Shown here: piece after piece, positions 40,923 through 49,284 of the stretch
Layout: each line of letters begins with the position of its first letter
How positions within the stretch are numbered: position 1 is the first letter of the stretch
DNA from: Palsa-513 sp036510225
GTDB lineage: Bacteria; Actinomycetota; Thermoleophilia; Solirubrobacterales; Solirubrobacteraceae
Length of the DNA stretch: 50,611 nucleotides
Reading direction: 5' to 3'
Assembly: GCA_036510225.1 (NCBI GenBank)
Contig: DATCEH010000009.1
Location: 1 to 50,611, forward strand
Translations under genes and position numbers: made by a program
Notes under the pieces: generated by a model
What the model saw: the letters and a program-made list of their open reading frames with translations, nothing else
Database searches by the model: none
What the model was told of the DNA's origin: nothing

Positions 40923-41181
40923 AGTCCGGCGGCCGACGCCGATCGCGGTTCGCACTTCTCGTCGTTGCCGTGCTCGGGGCCGGGGCGACCGTGGAGCCGG
41001 GCTCGGGCGTCTCCACCGGTGCGGTGTCACCGGCTCGCAAAAATACGTGCACGCTGCCGAATATTCCGCCGTGCGGCCCAAACGCCACTGCCCACGGGAC
41101 GGATTCCACCGTCAGGGGGCCCGCGGCGCCTACCGGCTCGACGTCCGGTGACCGCTACCCGGCGGCCGGTCGTCGTGTCTG
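40923..41181 (+). pseudogene. Possible broken gene for a small exported protein
   Basis: In the 311-bp gap before mreB one frame begins right after a TAG stop and reads RRRSRFALLVVAVLGAGATV, an apparent signal peptide, then a Ser/Thr/Gly-rich stretch with CTLPNIPPCG and a stop at 41179-41181. The only start codon in frame is a GTG inside the hydrophobic core. Either the true start was lost by a frameshift or the frame is fortuitous. The rest of the gap shows nothing. Confidence 0.3.
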
Positions 41182-41194
41182 AGACCCTGTTGTG

Positions 41195-42298
41195 ATGCGC
41201 TTGACCAGAGACCGGTCCCGTGGAGCCACCTCCCGGCGACGGCTGGGGTCGACCTTCGGCGTCCACGACATGGCGATCGACCTCGGGACCGCGAACACGC
41301 TCGTCTACGTCGGCGGCGAGGGAATCGTCGTCTCGGAGCCGTCGGTCGTCGCGATCGACGAGTTCAGCGGCGAGGTCCACGCGGTCGGCAGCGAGGCCGA
41401 GCGGATGCTCGGCCGGACACCGGCGACGATCAACGCGGTCCGGCCCCTCCGGCACGGTGTGATCGCAGACTTCGAGGTGACCGAGCAGATGCTCCGGTAT
41501 TTCATCCGCCGGGTGCTCGACAGCCGGCGGGCCCACCCGCGGGTGATCGTCTGTGCTCCGTCTGGGGTGACCGCGGTCGAGCAGCGCGCCGTCGAGGAGG
41601 CCGCGCTCGCCGCAGGCGCCCGCCGGGTCCAGCTGATCGAGGAGCCGATCGCCGCCGCGATCGGCGCCGGCGTGGCGATCGAGGAGCCGATCGGACGGAT
41701 GATCGTCAACGTCGGCGGCGGCACGAGCGAGGTCGCCGTGATCTCGCTCGGCGCGATCGTCCTCTCTCGGTCGATCCGGGTCGGCGGCTACGAGATGGAC
41801 GACGCGCTCAGCCAGTACATGCGAAACGTCCACCAGCTGGCGATCGGCTCGCGGACCGCCGAGGCGATCAAGCTGTCGATCGGCTCGGCGCTCCCGCTCG
41901 CCGAGGAGCAGATCATCCCGGTTCGCGGACGCCATCTGGGGACCGGCCTGCCGACCGAGGTCAAGCTCCACAGCGAGGAGGTCCGCGAGGCGCTCGGGGC
42001 GCCGCTGCGGGAGATCCTGCTGGCGATCACCGAGACTCTCGAGGAGACTCCGCCCGAGCTCGCCGGCGACATCTCGCGTGAGGGCATCCTGCTCGCCGGC
42101 GGGTGCACCCTGATGAGGGGGCTCGCCGGCCTCGTCGAGGCCGAGACGCAGATGCCGGCGATCGTCACCGAGTCGCCGCTGACCTGCGTCGTGCTGGGGT
42201 CCGGCCAGGCGCTCGAGCACTACGACGCGCTCGGCGGGAGCGCGACCGGACGCCGCGGCCGGGCGGCTGGATCTTCGCTCGGCGGCGCGAGCCGCTGA
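41195..42298 (+). CDS. mreB: MreB/Mbl-type actin-like protein
   Basis: A 367-residue bacterial actin that organises cell-wall synthesis. Nucleotide-binding motifs: phosphate-1 MAIDLGTANTLVYVGGEGIV, connect-1, phosphate-2 IVNVGGGTSEVAVI, adenosine motif ILLAGGCTLMRGL. EEPIAAAIGAG and AIKLSIGSA are typical MreB sequence. An unusually basic N-terminal extension of about 24 residues (RDRSRGATSRRRLGS) may aid membrane binding. No mreC or mreD follows, so this is a stand-alone copy. A GTG one codon upstream is an alternative start. The Gly/Arg-rich C-terminal tail is atypical. Confidence 0.93.
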   Translation: MRLTRDRSRGATSRRRLGSTFGVHDMAIDLGTANTLVYVGGEGIVVSEPSVVAIDEFSGEVHAVGSEAERMLGRTPATINAVRPLRHGVIADFEVTEQMLRYFIRRVLDSRRAHPRVIVCAPSGVTAVEQRAVEEAALAAGARRVQLIEEPIAAAIGAGVAIEEPIGRMIVNVGGGTSEVAVISLGAIVLSRSIRVGGYEMDDALSQYMRNVHQLAIGSRTAEAIKLSIGSALPLAEEQIIPVRGRHLGTGLPTEVKLHSEEVREALGAPLREILLAITETLEETPPELAGDISREGILLAGGCTLMRGLAGLVEAETQMPAIVTESPLTCVVLGSGQALEHYDALGGSATGRRGRAAGSSLGGASR

Positions 42299-42320
42299 CG
42301 GCGCCGACCGGCCGGCTGGC

Positions 42321-43832
42321 TCAGACGCCGAGCACGACGGCAGACGGTCCGCCGGCGGGGCCCTGCGTCGGCGCGATCACGCCGGGCGAGTCCGAGTGGA
42401 GATGGAAGATCCGGAAACCCCGGTAGTCGATCTCGCCGACAGCTCGGAAGCCGGTGCCCAAGAGGCCGAGCGCGGGGGCGGCCACGGGGGTCAGCGCCCG
42501 CTGATGGGCGCCGCGCGACGGCTCGACGATCACCCACAGATCAGACGCGGGAACCGGCGTGCGCAGCGGCGCCCGGTGGAGATAGAAGCCCGCGACGACA
42601 AGCTCCGTGCCCGGGATCACCGCGATCGGGTCGTCTTCGGCCTGTGCCCGGATCCGGGCGCTCGCCCCCGCCCAGTCGGTGGAGCCCTGGTAGCGCCAGT
42701 CGGTCTGGACGGCGAGCACGGTCGCGAGGGCGACCGCGCTGTAGGCCGCAAGTGGGATGCCTCGCCACCGCGTCAGGCCGCGGGCCGCGAGGGGGGCGAG
42801 GCAGACGGCGACGCCGATGACGTTCCGTGGGAGGAGGTAGTCCCCGGCGCCGGTGATCGCTGCCACGAGCGGTACTCCGCCTGCAAGAACCGCGAGCCCG
42901 ACGAGAACGCGCTTCGCTCGCGGCCGGGAGCCGTCGAGCACGGCAACCACGACGGCTCCGCCGGCCAGGAGGATGCCGGCCGCCTCGAGCCACGCGACAG
43001 GCACGTTCGTGCCCATCGCAAACTGGCGCACGACGTCTGCGAGGCGGGCGGTGAGCGGCCTCCCGGAGATGAACGAGAACTCCGACGAGTTGCCCCGCTG
43101 TGCGCTGAGCAGCGGCCAGAGCGGCGCGAAGCCGACCGTGGCGACCGCCGAGCAGATCAGCAGGCGCGCTCGCGCCCGCGGCAGCTTTGCGCACAACACG
43201 GCGACCTCTCCGAGCAGGACGAACCCGGCGAAGTAGTGGATCCACAGGCAAGCCGTCGCGACGGCCGTCCAGACCGCCCAGCGCGACCATGAGGCCCGCT
43301 CGAGCAGGGCGCCGAGTGCCCAGAGGGAGAGCGTCAGGAGGAGCACGAAGGCTGCGTAGGATCGGGCGTAGATCGAGTACTCGACGAGCAGCGGGCTGAT
43401 CGCGCACAGCCACGCGACGACGGCGGCGAGCCGGTTGCCGACGAACCGCCGCATCGCCATGAAGGAGACCGGGACGGTCGCCGAGCCGGCCAGCAGCGAG
43501 ACCATCCGCAGCGCGACCGCCGAGTGGTCGCCGCCGAGTGTGACCCAGATCCAGGTCAGCAGGTAGTAGAGCGGCGGGGTGGACTCCGTGGCGTTCACGG
43601 CGTGCCAGACGCCGGTCAGGGTCGCGTGGCCGGTGACCGAGGCCGTGAAGACCTCCTCGTACCCGAGGCTCTGGTCGCCGACGAACGCCGCCCGGAGGCC
43701 GACGGCCAGGACGGTCGCACCCACGACAGCCGCCCAGACCAACCTCGACGGCGGGTCCGGGATGGCGAACTCGCCCCCGCCGGGCGGAGTCAGATCCACG
43801 ACCGGCGTGTCGTGGGTTGCGGACAGGCTCAA
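42321..43832 (-). CDS. GT-C (PMT/ArnT-like) membrane glycosyltransferase
   Basis: A 503-residue polytopic membrane protein of about 10-11 helices. The first outside loop has QSLGYEEVFTASVTGH, where the acidic pair corresponds to the D/E of SLWYDEAFT in related enzymes, followed by NATESTPPLYYLLTW, a GT39/GT83 hallmark (TPPLYY). VEYSIYARSYAAFVLLL is also characteristic. A small soluble C-terminal domain ends the protein. TTG at 43832 is chosen because it overlaps the TGA of a 25-codon upstream ORF that has a strong ribosome site; GTG at 43877 is the alternative. Confidence 0.83.
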   Translation of the reverse strand: MSLSATHDTPVVDLTPPGGGEFAIPDPPSRLVWAAVVGATVLAVGLRAAFVGDQSLGYEEVFTASVTGHATLTGVWHAVNATESTPPLYYLLTWIWVTLGGDHSAVALRMVSLLAGSATVPVSFMAMRRFVGNRLAAVVAWLCAISPLLVEYSIYARSYAAFVLLLTLSLWALGALLERASWSRWAVWTAVATACLWIHYFAGFVLLGEVAVLCAKLPRARARLLICSAVATVGFAPLWPLLSAQRGNSSEFSFISGRPLTARLADVVRQFAMGTNVPVAWLEAAGILLAGGAVVVAVLDGSRPRAKRVLVGLAVLAGGVPLVAAITGAGDYLLPRNVIGVAVCLAPLAARGLTRWRGIPLAAYSAVALATVLAVQTDWRYQGSTDWAGASARIRAQAEDDPIAVIPGTELVVAGFYLHRAPLRTPVPASDLWVIVEPSRGAHQRALTPVAAPALGLLGTGFRAVGEIDYRGFRIFHLHSDSPGVIAPTQGPAGGPSAVVLGV

Positions 43833-43906
43833 ACGATCGGGGCGCCCCGCGACTGCCAGAGACCGAGGCGGCGCCACGTCGTCCGGGTGGCCGTCGGATC
43901 AGCCAT
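43829..43906 (-). CDS. Candidate 25-codon upstream ORF / leader peptide
   Basis: ATG at 43906, preceded by TTGGAGGATTG, an excellent ribosome site, encodes MADPTATRTTWRRLGLWQSR and five more residues. Its TGA overlaps the TTG of the glycosyltransferase frame (TTGA). It may couple translation of the downstream gene, or mark a frameshift that detached the true N-terminus. Confidence 0.4.
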   Translation of the reverse strand: MADPTATRTTWRRLGLWQSRGAPIV

Positions 43907-43946
43907 CAATCCTCCAACGTCCGGCTGCCGTCGAAGTAGCGCACAA

Positions 43947-45605
43947 CTAGACAGCCAACTCCTCCTCGCTGCTCGCACGCATCCGCTCCCGCGCGTCGTC
44001 GCCGCTCAGGCGACAGGACAGCGCGAAGTAGTAGATCGCCAGGCTGAAGGCGGCGGACACCGCGATGTCCGCGCCGAACGGCAGATCATGGCGGCCGCCG
44101 TCGAAGCTCGCCAGGTAGCTGATCACGGCCAGACCGACGAGCCACGGCCACATCCAGGCCGACGCCCTCCAGTCGAGCTCGACCCGCTCGCCTGACGGTC
44201 GGCTCAGCTGGGAGGCAGCCAGCAGGGCCAGGCCGATCGCGATCGCGACGAACAGCTTCCAGTTCGTACTCCAGCCGGCGAACACGACGATCAGGTTGGC
44301 GACGACGAACCCCAACGGTGCGAGGACGCCGGCGCCGCGGAGGCGGAACGACCGGGGATGGTCGGGCAGTTGACGGCGCATCGCGGCAAGCGAGAGACAC
44401 TGGGCCGAGAAGATGATCACGGAGGCCGACGTGATGAACGAGACGAGTTTCTGCCAACCCGGGAACGGCAGGAAGACGATCATCCCGACGGCGAAGCTGA
44501 AGAGGATGCTGACCCACGGCACGCCGCGCTCGCTCAGGCGATCGAATGCGTGGGGGATGTAGCCGTTGCGGCCGAGCGCGTACGAGACCCGGGCGCTCGA
44601 CCCGCTGTAGATCAGGCCGGTGCCGGCCGGCGAGATGAACGCGTCGATGTAGAGGATCACGGCCAGCCAGCCGAGTCCCAGGCCACTGGCAAGCGCGGCG
44701 TACGGCCCGAAGTCGTTCGTGAAGCTGAGGCTCGCCCAGCCGTGGGCCGCAGCCGACGGGTCGAGCGCCCCGACGAAGGCGAGCTCGAGGAGGATGTACA
44801 CGACCGCCCCGATGATCATCGCCCCGATCACCGCGAACGGGATGTTGCGCTGGGGGTTGGCCGACTCGCCGCCGAACTGGATCGCCTGCTCGAACCCGAG
44901 GTAGGCGAAGATCACGCCCCCGGAGGCGATCGCGCTGAGGATCCCCTTGAGCCCGGCCGGGGCGAATCCGTTCCCGGCGGTGAAGTTCGACCCGCTGAAG
45001 CTGACGACCAGGAGGACGACGATCGTCAACACGGGAATCGCGACCTTCCACCAGACGACCGTCGTGTTCGTCCGGCTCAGACGCCGGGCCCCGTACAGGT
45101 TGACGGCGGTGAACGCGAGCATCAGGATCGCCGCCACCGCATAGCCCGACGCCGTCAGCACGGTCTGACCCCCGGTCTGATGGACGACGTGGAAGCCGAG
45201 GCCCTGATTGACGTACTTGTCGGCGTACTGGAGCGCCGCCTCCGTCTCGACCGGGGCGAGCGTCACCGATCCGAGCCAGTACGTCCAGCCCATCCCGAAG
45301 CCGACCAGGCTTCCGAAGGCGTAGTGGGGGAAGCGGACGAGGCCGCCGTTGACGGCGTGCATCCCACCAAGCTCGGCGTGGATCAGGGCCAGCAGCATGA
45401 CCGCAGCGGCGCCCACCACCCAGGAGATGATCGCCGCCGGGCCGGCGATCTTCGTCGCGTTGAGGGCACCCAGCAGCCACCCCGACCCGATCACGGACCC
45501 GACCGACGTGAACAGCAGGCCGACCCGGCCGAAGTCCCGCCGCAGCGACCGACCGGCCGCCGGGGCCGCTGAGTGATCGCCCGTACGCCCGGCTACCGCT
45601 GCCAT
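43947..45605 (-). CDS. APC-superfamily amino acid/polyamine permease
   Basis: A 552-residue transporter with 12 membrane helices. The first helix has the substrate-loop motif SVGSVIGSGWLLGAL, and helix 6 GGVIFAYLGFEQAIQFGGE, both characteristic of the APC fold (Gly-rich unwound region, F-x-G-x-E). NPQRNIPFAVIGAM follows as usual. Additional upstream Met codons exist, but GGGGAGG lies five bases before the ATG at 45605, which I take as start. The gene diverges from an HxlR regulator that could control it. The exact substrate is not predictable. Confidence 0.9.
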   Translation of the reverse strand: MAAVAGRTGDHSAAPAAGRSLRRDFGRVGLLFTSVGSVIGSGWLLGALNATKIAGPAAIISWVVGAAAVMLLALIHAELGGMHAVNGGLVRFPHYAFGSLVGFGMGWTYWLGSVTLAPVETEAALQYADKYVNQGLGFHVVHQTGGQTVLTASGYAVAAILMLAFTAVNLYGARRLSRTNTTVVWWKVAIPVLTIVVLLVVSFSGSNFTAGNGFAPAGLKGILSAIASGGVIFAYLGFEQAIQFGGESANPQRNIPFAVIGAMIIGAVVYILLELAFVGALDPSAAAHGWASLSFTNDFGPYAALASGLGLGWLAVILYIDAFISPAGTGLIYSGSSARVSYALGRNGYIPHAFDRLSERGVPWVSILFSFAVGMIVFLPFPGWQKLVSFITSASVIIFSAQCLSLAAMRRQLPDHPRSFRLRGAGVLAPLGFVVANLIVVFAGWSTNWKLFVAIAIGLALLAASQLSRPSGERVELDWRASAWMWPWLVGLAVISYLASFDGGRHDLPFGADIAVSAAFSLAIYYFALSCRLSGDDARERMRASSEEELAV

Positions 45606-45714
45606 CTGAGCCTCCCCGTCGAAGGACATTCCTCCCGTCGGGAGCGGGATACCCGAGGCTTCGCGTTTCATTCGCCGATCACTCGCGCCCTGGCTTTGGT
45701 TTACCATAGTCAGC

Positions 45715-46236
45715 ATGGCTGAGGCGGCGGAGGGAATCGTGCGGATGGCCGGGACGCTCGACCCGCGCGACGGATGGTCGGCCGAGCCGTGCTCGATCGC
45801 CGACGCCCTCCGCGTGGTGAGTGCGCGCTCGGCGTTCCTGATCCTCCGTGAGGCCTTCTATGGCACCGCACGCTTCGACGAGTTCGTCCGACGGGTCGGG
45901 ATCACGGAACAGGTTGCCGCCGCCCGCCTGCGCGAGCTGGTCGATCACGGCCTGCTCGAGCGTGAGCCTTACCGGGATCCCGGGCAGCGGACCCGTCACA
46001 GGTACCGCCTGACCGCCAAGGGCTCGGGCCTGTTCCCGGTGCTCGTCGCCCTGATGCAATGGGGTGACCGCTGGCGCGAGGACGCCGGCGGCCCGGTCGA
46101 GCTGCGCCACCGCGAGTGTGGGGCGCCGGTCGGCCTGGAGCTGCGCTGCGCGGGCGGCCACGAAGTCGCACCGGGGGATCTCGTATTGAGCGCAACACCG
46201 GCCGGCAGGGCGTGGCTTGGTGGATCTGGGAACTGA
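45715..46236 (+). CDS. HxlR-family winged-helix regulator
   Basis: A 173-residue DNA-binding protein. The core reads SIADALRVVSARSAFLILREAFYGTARFDEF, then GITEQVAAARLRELVDHGLLER and the wing YRLTAKGSGLFPVLVALMQWGDRW, the order of HxlR proteins. The C-terminal part (LRHRECGAPVGLELRCAGGHEV) has three Cys and His residues resembling a small zinc ribbon often seen in this subfamily. It diverges from the permease and is followed 14 bp later by a methyltransferase. TGGT-TT-ACCA in the promoter area (around 45696) could be its operator. Confidence 0.9.
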   Translation: MAEAAEGIVRMAGTLDPRDGWSAEPCSIADALRVVSARSAFLILREAFYGTARFDEFVRRVGITEQVAAARLRELVDHGLLEREPYRDPGQRTRHRYRLTAKGSGLFPVLVALMQWGDRWREDAGGPVELRHRECGAPVGLELRCAGGHEVAPGDLVLSATPAGRAWLGGSGN

Positions 46237-46250
46237 GAGCGGAGGCAGCG

Positions 46251-47063
46251 ATGACTGACGGAATCACCCTCGAGACGGTCAAGAAGGCCCAGCAGTACAT
46301 GTGGTCGGAAGGCGACTTCGCAGCCATGGCGACGGGGATCGTGATCGTCGGCGAGCTGCTCTGCGAGGCGGTCGACGTGATGCCGGGCGAGCGTGTCGTC
46401 GATGTCGCCTGCGGGAGCGGAACGGCCGCGCTCGCAGCCGCCCGCCGCGGCGGGGTCGTCACCGGCGTCGACTATGTCCCGGCGCTGCTCGAACGCGGGC
46501 GCGAGCGGGCGGCCGCCGAGCGCTTGAAGGTCGACTGGCTCGAGGGCGATGCCGAGGCGCTCCCGCTGGAGGATGGCTCGTTCGACATCGCGCTGAGCAC
46601 GTTCGGCTCGATGTTCGCCCCCGACCACGCTCGTGCGGCCGGCGAGCTCCTGCGTGTGTGTCGCCCGGGCGGGCGGATCGGGATGTCCAACTGGACGCCT
46701 GACGGGCTGATGGGTGAGCTGTTTGCGACGCTCGTCAAGCACGCGCCCCCGCCGATCAAGATCGACCCGCCCGGCCTGTGGGGCGTCGAGGCCTACCTAC
46801 GCGAGCGCTTCGGCGACGAGATCACCGGGCTGGAGGTCACGCCGCGGGACTTCGTCATGCGCGCCGGCTCGGTCGACCAGTGGCTCGGGTTCTTCCGCGA
46901 GAACCTCGGCCCCCTGAAGGTCGCCTTCGCCCGCGTCGGCGAGGACGGCGCGCAGGCGCTGAGCGGGGATCTCCGCGAGCTGATCGCGCGCTACAACCGC
47001 GCCGGCGACGGGCTGGTCGCAGCCCCGGCTCGGTACCTCGAGGTCGTCGCTCAGCGCCGGTGA
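46251..47063 (+). CDS. Class I SAM-dependent methyltransferase
   Basis: A 270-residue soluble methyltransferase. Motif I VVDVACGSGTAAL (about 49-61), an Asp after strand 2 (GVDYVPALL), EGDAEALPLEDGSFDIALS (motif II) and VCRPGGRIGMSNWTPDG (post-I) are all clear. It resembles UbiE/arsenite-type small-molecule methyltransferases without the Cys set of ArsM. The ATG is preceded by GGAGG. It is probably co-transcribed with the HxlR regulator and may act on a compound that regulator senses; that is inference. Confidence 0.88.
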   Translation: MTDGITLETVKKAQQYMWSEGDFAAMATGIVIVGELLCEAVDVMPGERVVDVACGSGTAALAAARRGGVVTGVDYVPALLERGRERAAAERLKVDWLEGDAEALPLEDGSFDIALSTFGSMFAPDHARAAGELLRVCRPGGRIGMSNWTPDGLMGELFATLVKHAPPPIKIDPPGLWGVEAYLRERFGDEITGLEVTPRDFVMRAGSVDQWLGFFRENLGPLKVAFARVGEDGAQALSGDLRELIARYNRAGDGLVAAPARYLEVVAQRR

Positions 47064-47068
47064 ACGAC

Positions 47069-47086
47069 CCCGACCGAGAGGTCGGG
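47069..47086 (+). terminator. Weak hairpin after the methyltransferase
   Basis: CCCGACC-GAGA-GGTCGGG, a 7-bp stem with a stable tetraloop six bases after the stop codon. No T-run follows. Confidence 0.4.
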
Positions 47087-47199
47087 CTCGCGTGCGAAAC
47101 GTCTGCGCGCTATCGCGCATGCGACTGGCAGCCACCTGCCGCCGCGCCCGGATCGGCACGGCGGCGGAGTCAGCGGCTCAGGGTCCGCGGACCGCGGCG

Positions 47200-47403
47200 T
47201 CAGCCGAGTGGCGTCCTCACCGACCAGGCCAGCGGGCTGCCGACCTGGCGCCACGTCGCGAAGACGCCGCCGGTAGCGGTGTCGATCGACGCGTCCGCGC
47301 CGTCGCCGTAGGCCGGGCCGGCCAGGATCTCCTCGGGCGAACCGAACGTCTGGGTGCCGGCGGGATGGTAGGCCGCAGGCGGGTCCGGCCGTCGTGGATT
47401 CAT
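47200..47403 (-). CDS. Small protein of unknown function (67 aa)
   Basis: The ATG overlaps the stop of the upstream methyltransferase (ATGA), which favours translation. The product (AAYHPAGTQTFGSPEEILAG, then DGADASIDTATGGVFATW) is soluble, without cysteines, and may be a fragment of a larger beta-propeller-like or binding domain. No family is recognised; it could also be a degraded end of an old gene. Confidence 0.45.
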   Translation of the reverse strand: MNPRRPDPPAAYHPAGTQTFGSPEEILAGPAYGDGADASIDTATGGVFATWRQVGSPLAWSVRTPLG

Positions 47404-48014
47404 GACTTGGTCGCGACGCCTTCGAACATGTAGCCAAGCGACCGGGGACCCTTGGTGTAGTAGTTCTCCAGCCGGTTGAGCTCAAGCCCGGATCTGAGCA
47501 CGAGCTGGTCGATCTGCCGGTTGAGATGGCACCCCCCGGCGACCCGCCTCTGCAAGGGCGTCAGGCGGTCCTGCCAGCCGGCGACGGACGGGTCGGGCGA
47601 CCGGCCGTGCTCCACGAAATGGAAGGACCCACCCGGCCGCAGGACACGCCGGATCTCGCTCAGAGCGCGGTCGACGTCGGGAATGCTGCACAGCGTCCAA
47701 GTCGCCAGCACACGGTCGACGGTGGCAGACTCCACGGGCAGGGACTGTCCGTCGAGGCCGACGTACTCGACCGGCACCCTGCTCGACGCGACCCGCTTGG
47801 CTGCAAGCCTGCGGCCCAGGGTCGCCGGGTCGACGGCCCGGACTCGCGTGACGCCGGCCGGGTAGTGCGGGACGTTCAGGCCCGACCCGAAGCCAACCTC
47901 GAGCACGTCGCCATCGAGCGACGCGGCAACTCGCGCACGGATCGGCGTGAGCTCGGGGCTGCTCATCACGAGGTTGGTGAAACGCGGAACAACCAGATCG
48001 CGATACAGGCCCAC
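47400..48014 (-). CDS. Class I SAM-dependent methyltransferase (METTL7/UbiE-like)
   Basis: A 204-residue enzyme. The family usually begins near GLYRDLVVPRFTNLVM, which fits the GTG at 48014; GATACT six bases upstream gives a leaderless promoter. The frame extends to an ATG at 48059 as an alternative. Motif I is VLEVGFGSGLNVPHYP, followed by AVDPATLGRRLA, then ATWTLCSIPDVDRAL and LRPGGSFHFVEHGRSPD. The C-terminal GGCHLNRQIDQL segment with its single Cys and His is typical of this subfamily. Substrate unknown. Confidence 0.87.
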   Translation of the reverse strand: MGLYRDLVVPRFTNLVMSSPELTPIRARVAASLDGDVLEVGFGSGLNVPHYPAGVTRVRAVDPATLGRRLAAKRVASSRVPVEYVGLDGQSLPVESATVDRVLATWTLCSIPDVDRALSEIRRVLRPGGSFHFVEHGRSPDPSVAGWQDRLTPLQRRVAGGCHLNRQIDQLVLRSGLELNRLENYYTKGPRSLGYMFEGVATKS

Positions 48015-48090
48015 GCGGCCAGTATCGCCAAGCCGCGTCCGGATCGCTGCTGTTGTCATGCAAAGCAGCGGATCTGCAGGACTTTCCCGA

Positions 48091-48162
48091 TGGGCGCGGC
48101 GGGTTTCGAACCTGCGACCTCTCGCGTGTGAAGCGAGCGCTCTCCCACTGAGCTACGCGCCC
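48091..48162 (-). tRNA. tRNA-Val (anticodon CAC)
   Basis: 72 nt on the minus strand. Acceptor GGGCGCG pairs with CGCGCCC, discriminator A. D arm GCTCAGTGGGAGAGC, anticodon stem-loop CTCGC-TTCACAC-GCGAG gives anticodon CAC for GUG. T arm has TTCGAAA. CCA not encoded. TAGAAT lies 10 nt upstream on the minus strand. Confidence 0.97.
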
Positions 48163-48172
48163 TCGGCCGCTG

Positions 48173-48178
48173 ATTCTA
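48173..48178 (-). promoter_or_regulatory. -10 box of tRNA-Val
   Basis: Minus strand TAGAAT, ten bases upstream of the mature tRNA. Confidence 0.5.
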
Positions 48179-48202
48179 CGGCCGTCGGCCCGGCGAGACA
48201 GT

Positions 48203-48246
48203 CGGGCGTCGCCGGTCGGCCGCAGACCCGCGGTCGGCGACGCCCG
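48203..48246 (-). terminator. Strong hairpin after yceI
   Basis: CGGGCGTCGCCG (48203-48214) pairs perfectly with CGGCGACGCCCG (48235-48246), 12 bp. It is 20 bp past the yceI stop and upstream of tRNA-Val. Confidence 0.65.
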
Positions 48247-48266
48247 TCGTCTCCAGCTCCTGCGCC

Positions 48267-48824
48267 CTAAGCCGCCTTGACCGCGGACAGTGACAGGATG
48301 ATCTTGACCTTGTCTGAGACCAGCAGGTTCCCGCTGCCCAGCGCCTGGTTGAAGGCCATCCCGTAGTCCGACCGGACGATCGTCGTCTTCGCCTCGACGC
48401 CGACCCGCTCGTTCCCCCACGGGTCCGTGTCCGCTCCGTCGACCGTCGCCTTCAGCTTGATCGACTTCGTCACGCCCTTGATCGTCAGGTCGCCCTCGAT
48501 CGTCAGCTCGTCGTCGTCGGACCCCGCCGTGATCGACGTCGACTCGAACGTCATCTCCGTGTGCGTCTCCGCGTCGAAGAAGTCCCCCGACTTCAGGTGC
48601 CCGTCCCGCGCCTCGTCCCGCGTCGTGATGCTGTCGACGACGACCTTCCCGTACGCCTTCGACTCGCCCAGCGTCGCGCCGACCTCCAGCGTCCCCTCGA
48701 AGTCCCCGAAGAAGCCCTTCACCGTCGCGATGCCCATGTGCTTGACCTGAAACTCCACGCTCGAATGCTTCGGGTCGACGTTCCACGTTCCCTGCGCGAT
48801 CAACTGCTCTTCTGTCGTAGGCAT
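48267..48824 (-). CDS. YceI-family lipid-binding beta-barrel protein
   Basis: A 185-residue lipocalin-like protein thought to bind isoprenoids. Family motifs: GTWNVDPKHSSVEFQVKHM at the start, KGFFGDFEGTLEVG in the middle and KIILSLSAV at the end, with ELTIEGDLTIKGVTKSIKL in between. It has no signal peptide here, as in many actinobacterial cytoplasmic YceI proteins. AGAGGAG sits six bases before the ATG. A double near-palindrome upstream suggests control by a MarR-type regulator. Confidence 0.93.
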   Translation of the reverse strand: MPTTEEQLIAQGTWNVDPKHSSVEFQVKHMGIATVKGFFGDFEGTLEVGATLGESKAYGKVVVDSITTRDEARDGHLKSGDFFDAETHTEMTFESTSITAGSDDDELTIEGDLTIKGVTKSIKLKATVDGADTDPWGNERVGVEAKTTIVRSDYGMAFNQALGSGNLLVSDKVKIILSLSAVKAA

Positions 48825-48874
48825 CTCGTGCTCCTCTGGTTCGACTCTCCCGACTCCGGCCGGGACAAAAGTGG

Positions 48875-48910
48875 TTGCGCATGCAACATAGCAAAGAATT
48901 GCGTGCGCAA
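48875..48910 (-). promoter_or_regulatory. Two palindromic MarR-type operators in the yceI promoter
   Basis: TTGCGCATGCAA at 48875-48886 and TTGCGTGCGCAA at 48899-48910 are 12-bp near-palindromes with centres 24 bp apart. TATGTT (minus strand, plus 48885-48890) between and overlapping them can serve as -10. The arrangement implies repression by a dimeric regulator, probably MarR type, encoded elsewhere. Confidence 0.55.
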
Positions 48911-49065
48911 CTAACTCGTAACACGGGGCTCGGCAGTAGGATCCCTGCCGGACCGTGCTAGGCGGGGACGTAGCGGCGCCCTGAATCCGCAATCCGCTCT
49001 AGCGGGGCCGAATTCCCTCTCGAGGGGTGCTTCCTCCGGGTCGCCCCGTCGTCTGGGGCGTTGAT

Positions 49066-49164
49066 GGTCCTGGGTCCCCTGCGGTGTCGGCCTGTGAACC
49101 AGGTCAGGTCCGGAAGGAAGCAGCCTTAAGCGGCAACCGGCAGGCGCAGCGGGAAGTCCAGACC
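49066..49164 (+). ncRNA. ffs: Bacterial small signal recognition particle RNA
   Basis: The diagnostic core CCAGGTCAGGTCCGGAAGG followed by AAGCAGCC is present at about 49099-49125, preceded by the hairpin strand GTCGGCCTGTGAACC and followed by a complementary arm. Outer strands GGTC-CTGG (49066) and CCAGACC (49158-49164) pair. Position upstream of dnaX is classical. Exact ends are estimated. Confidence 0.92.
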
Positions 49165-49270
49165 GGAGCTTCCGGGCGGCGTAAGGACCCCGGTTGAACA
49201 CCTCGACCGAGGGTGCACGGTCCATACCCTCCGCCCACCCCCGCCGGCCAGGCCGGCCGGGGGCCGGCGG

Positions 49271-49276
49271 TAGACT
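49271..49276 (+). promoter_or_regulatory. -10 box of dnaX
   Basis: TAGACT, eight bases before the GTG at 49285. Confidence 0.5.
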
Positions 49277-49284
49277 GGATCCTC

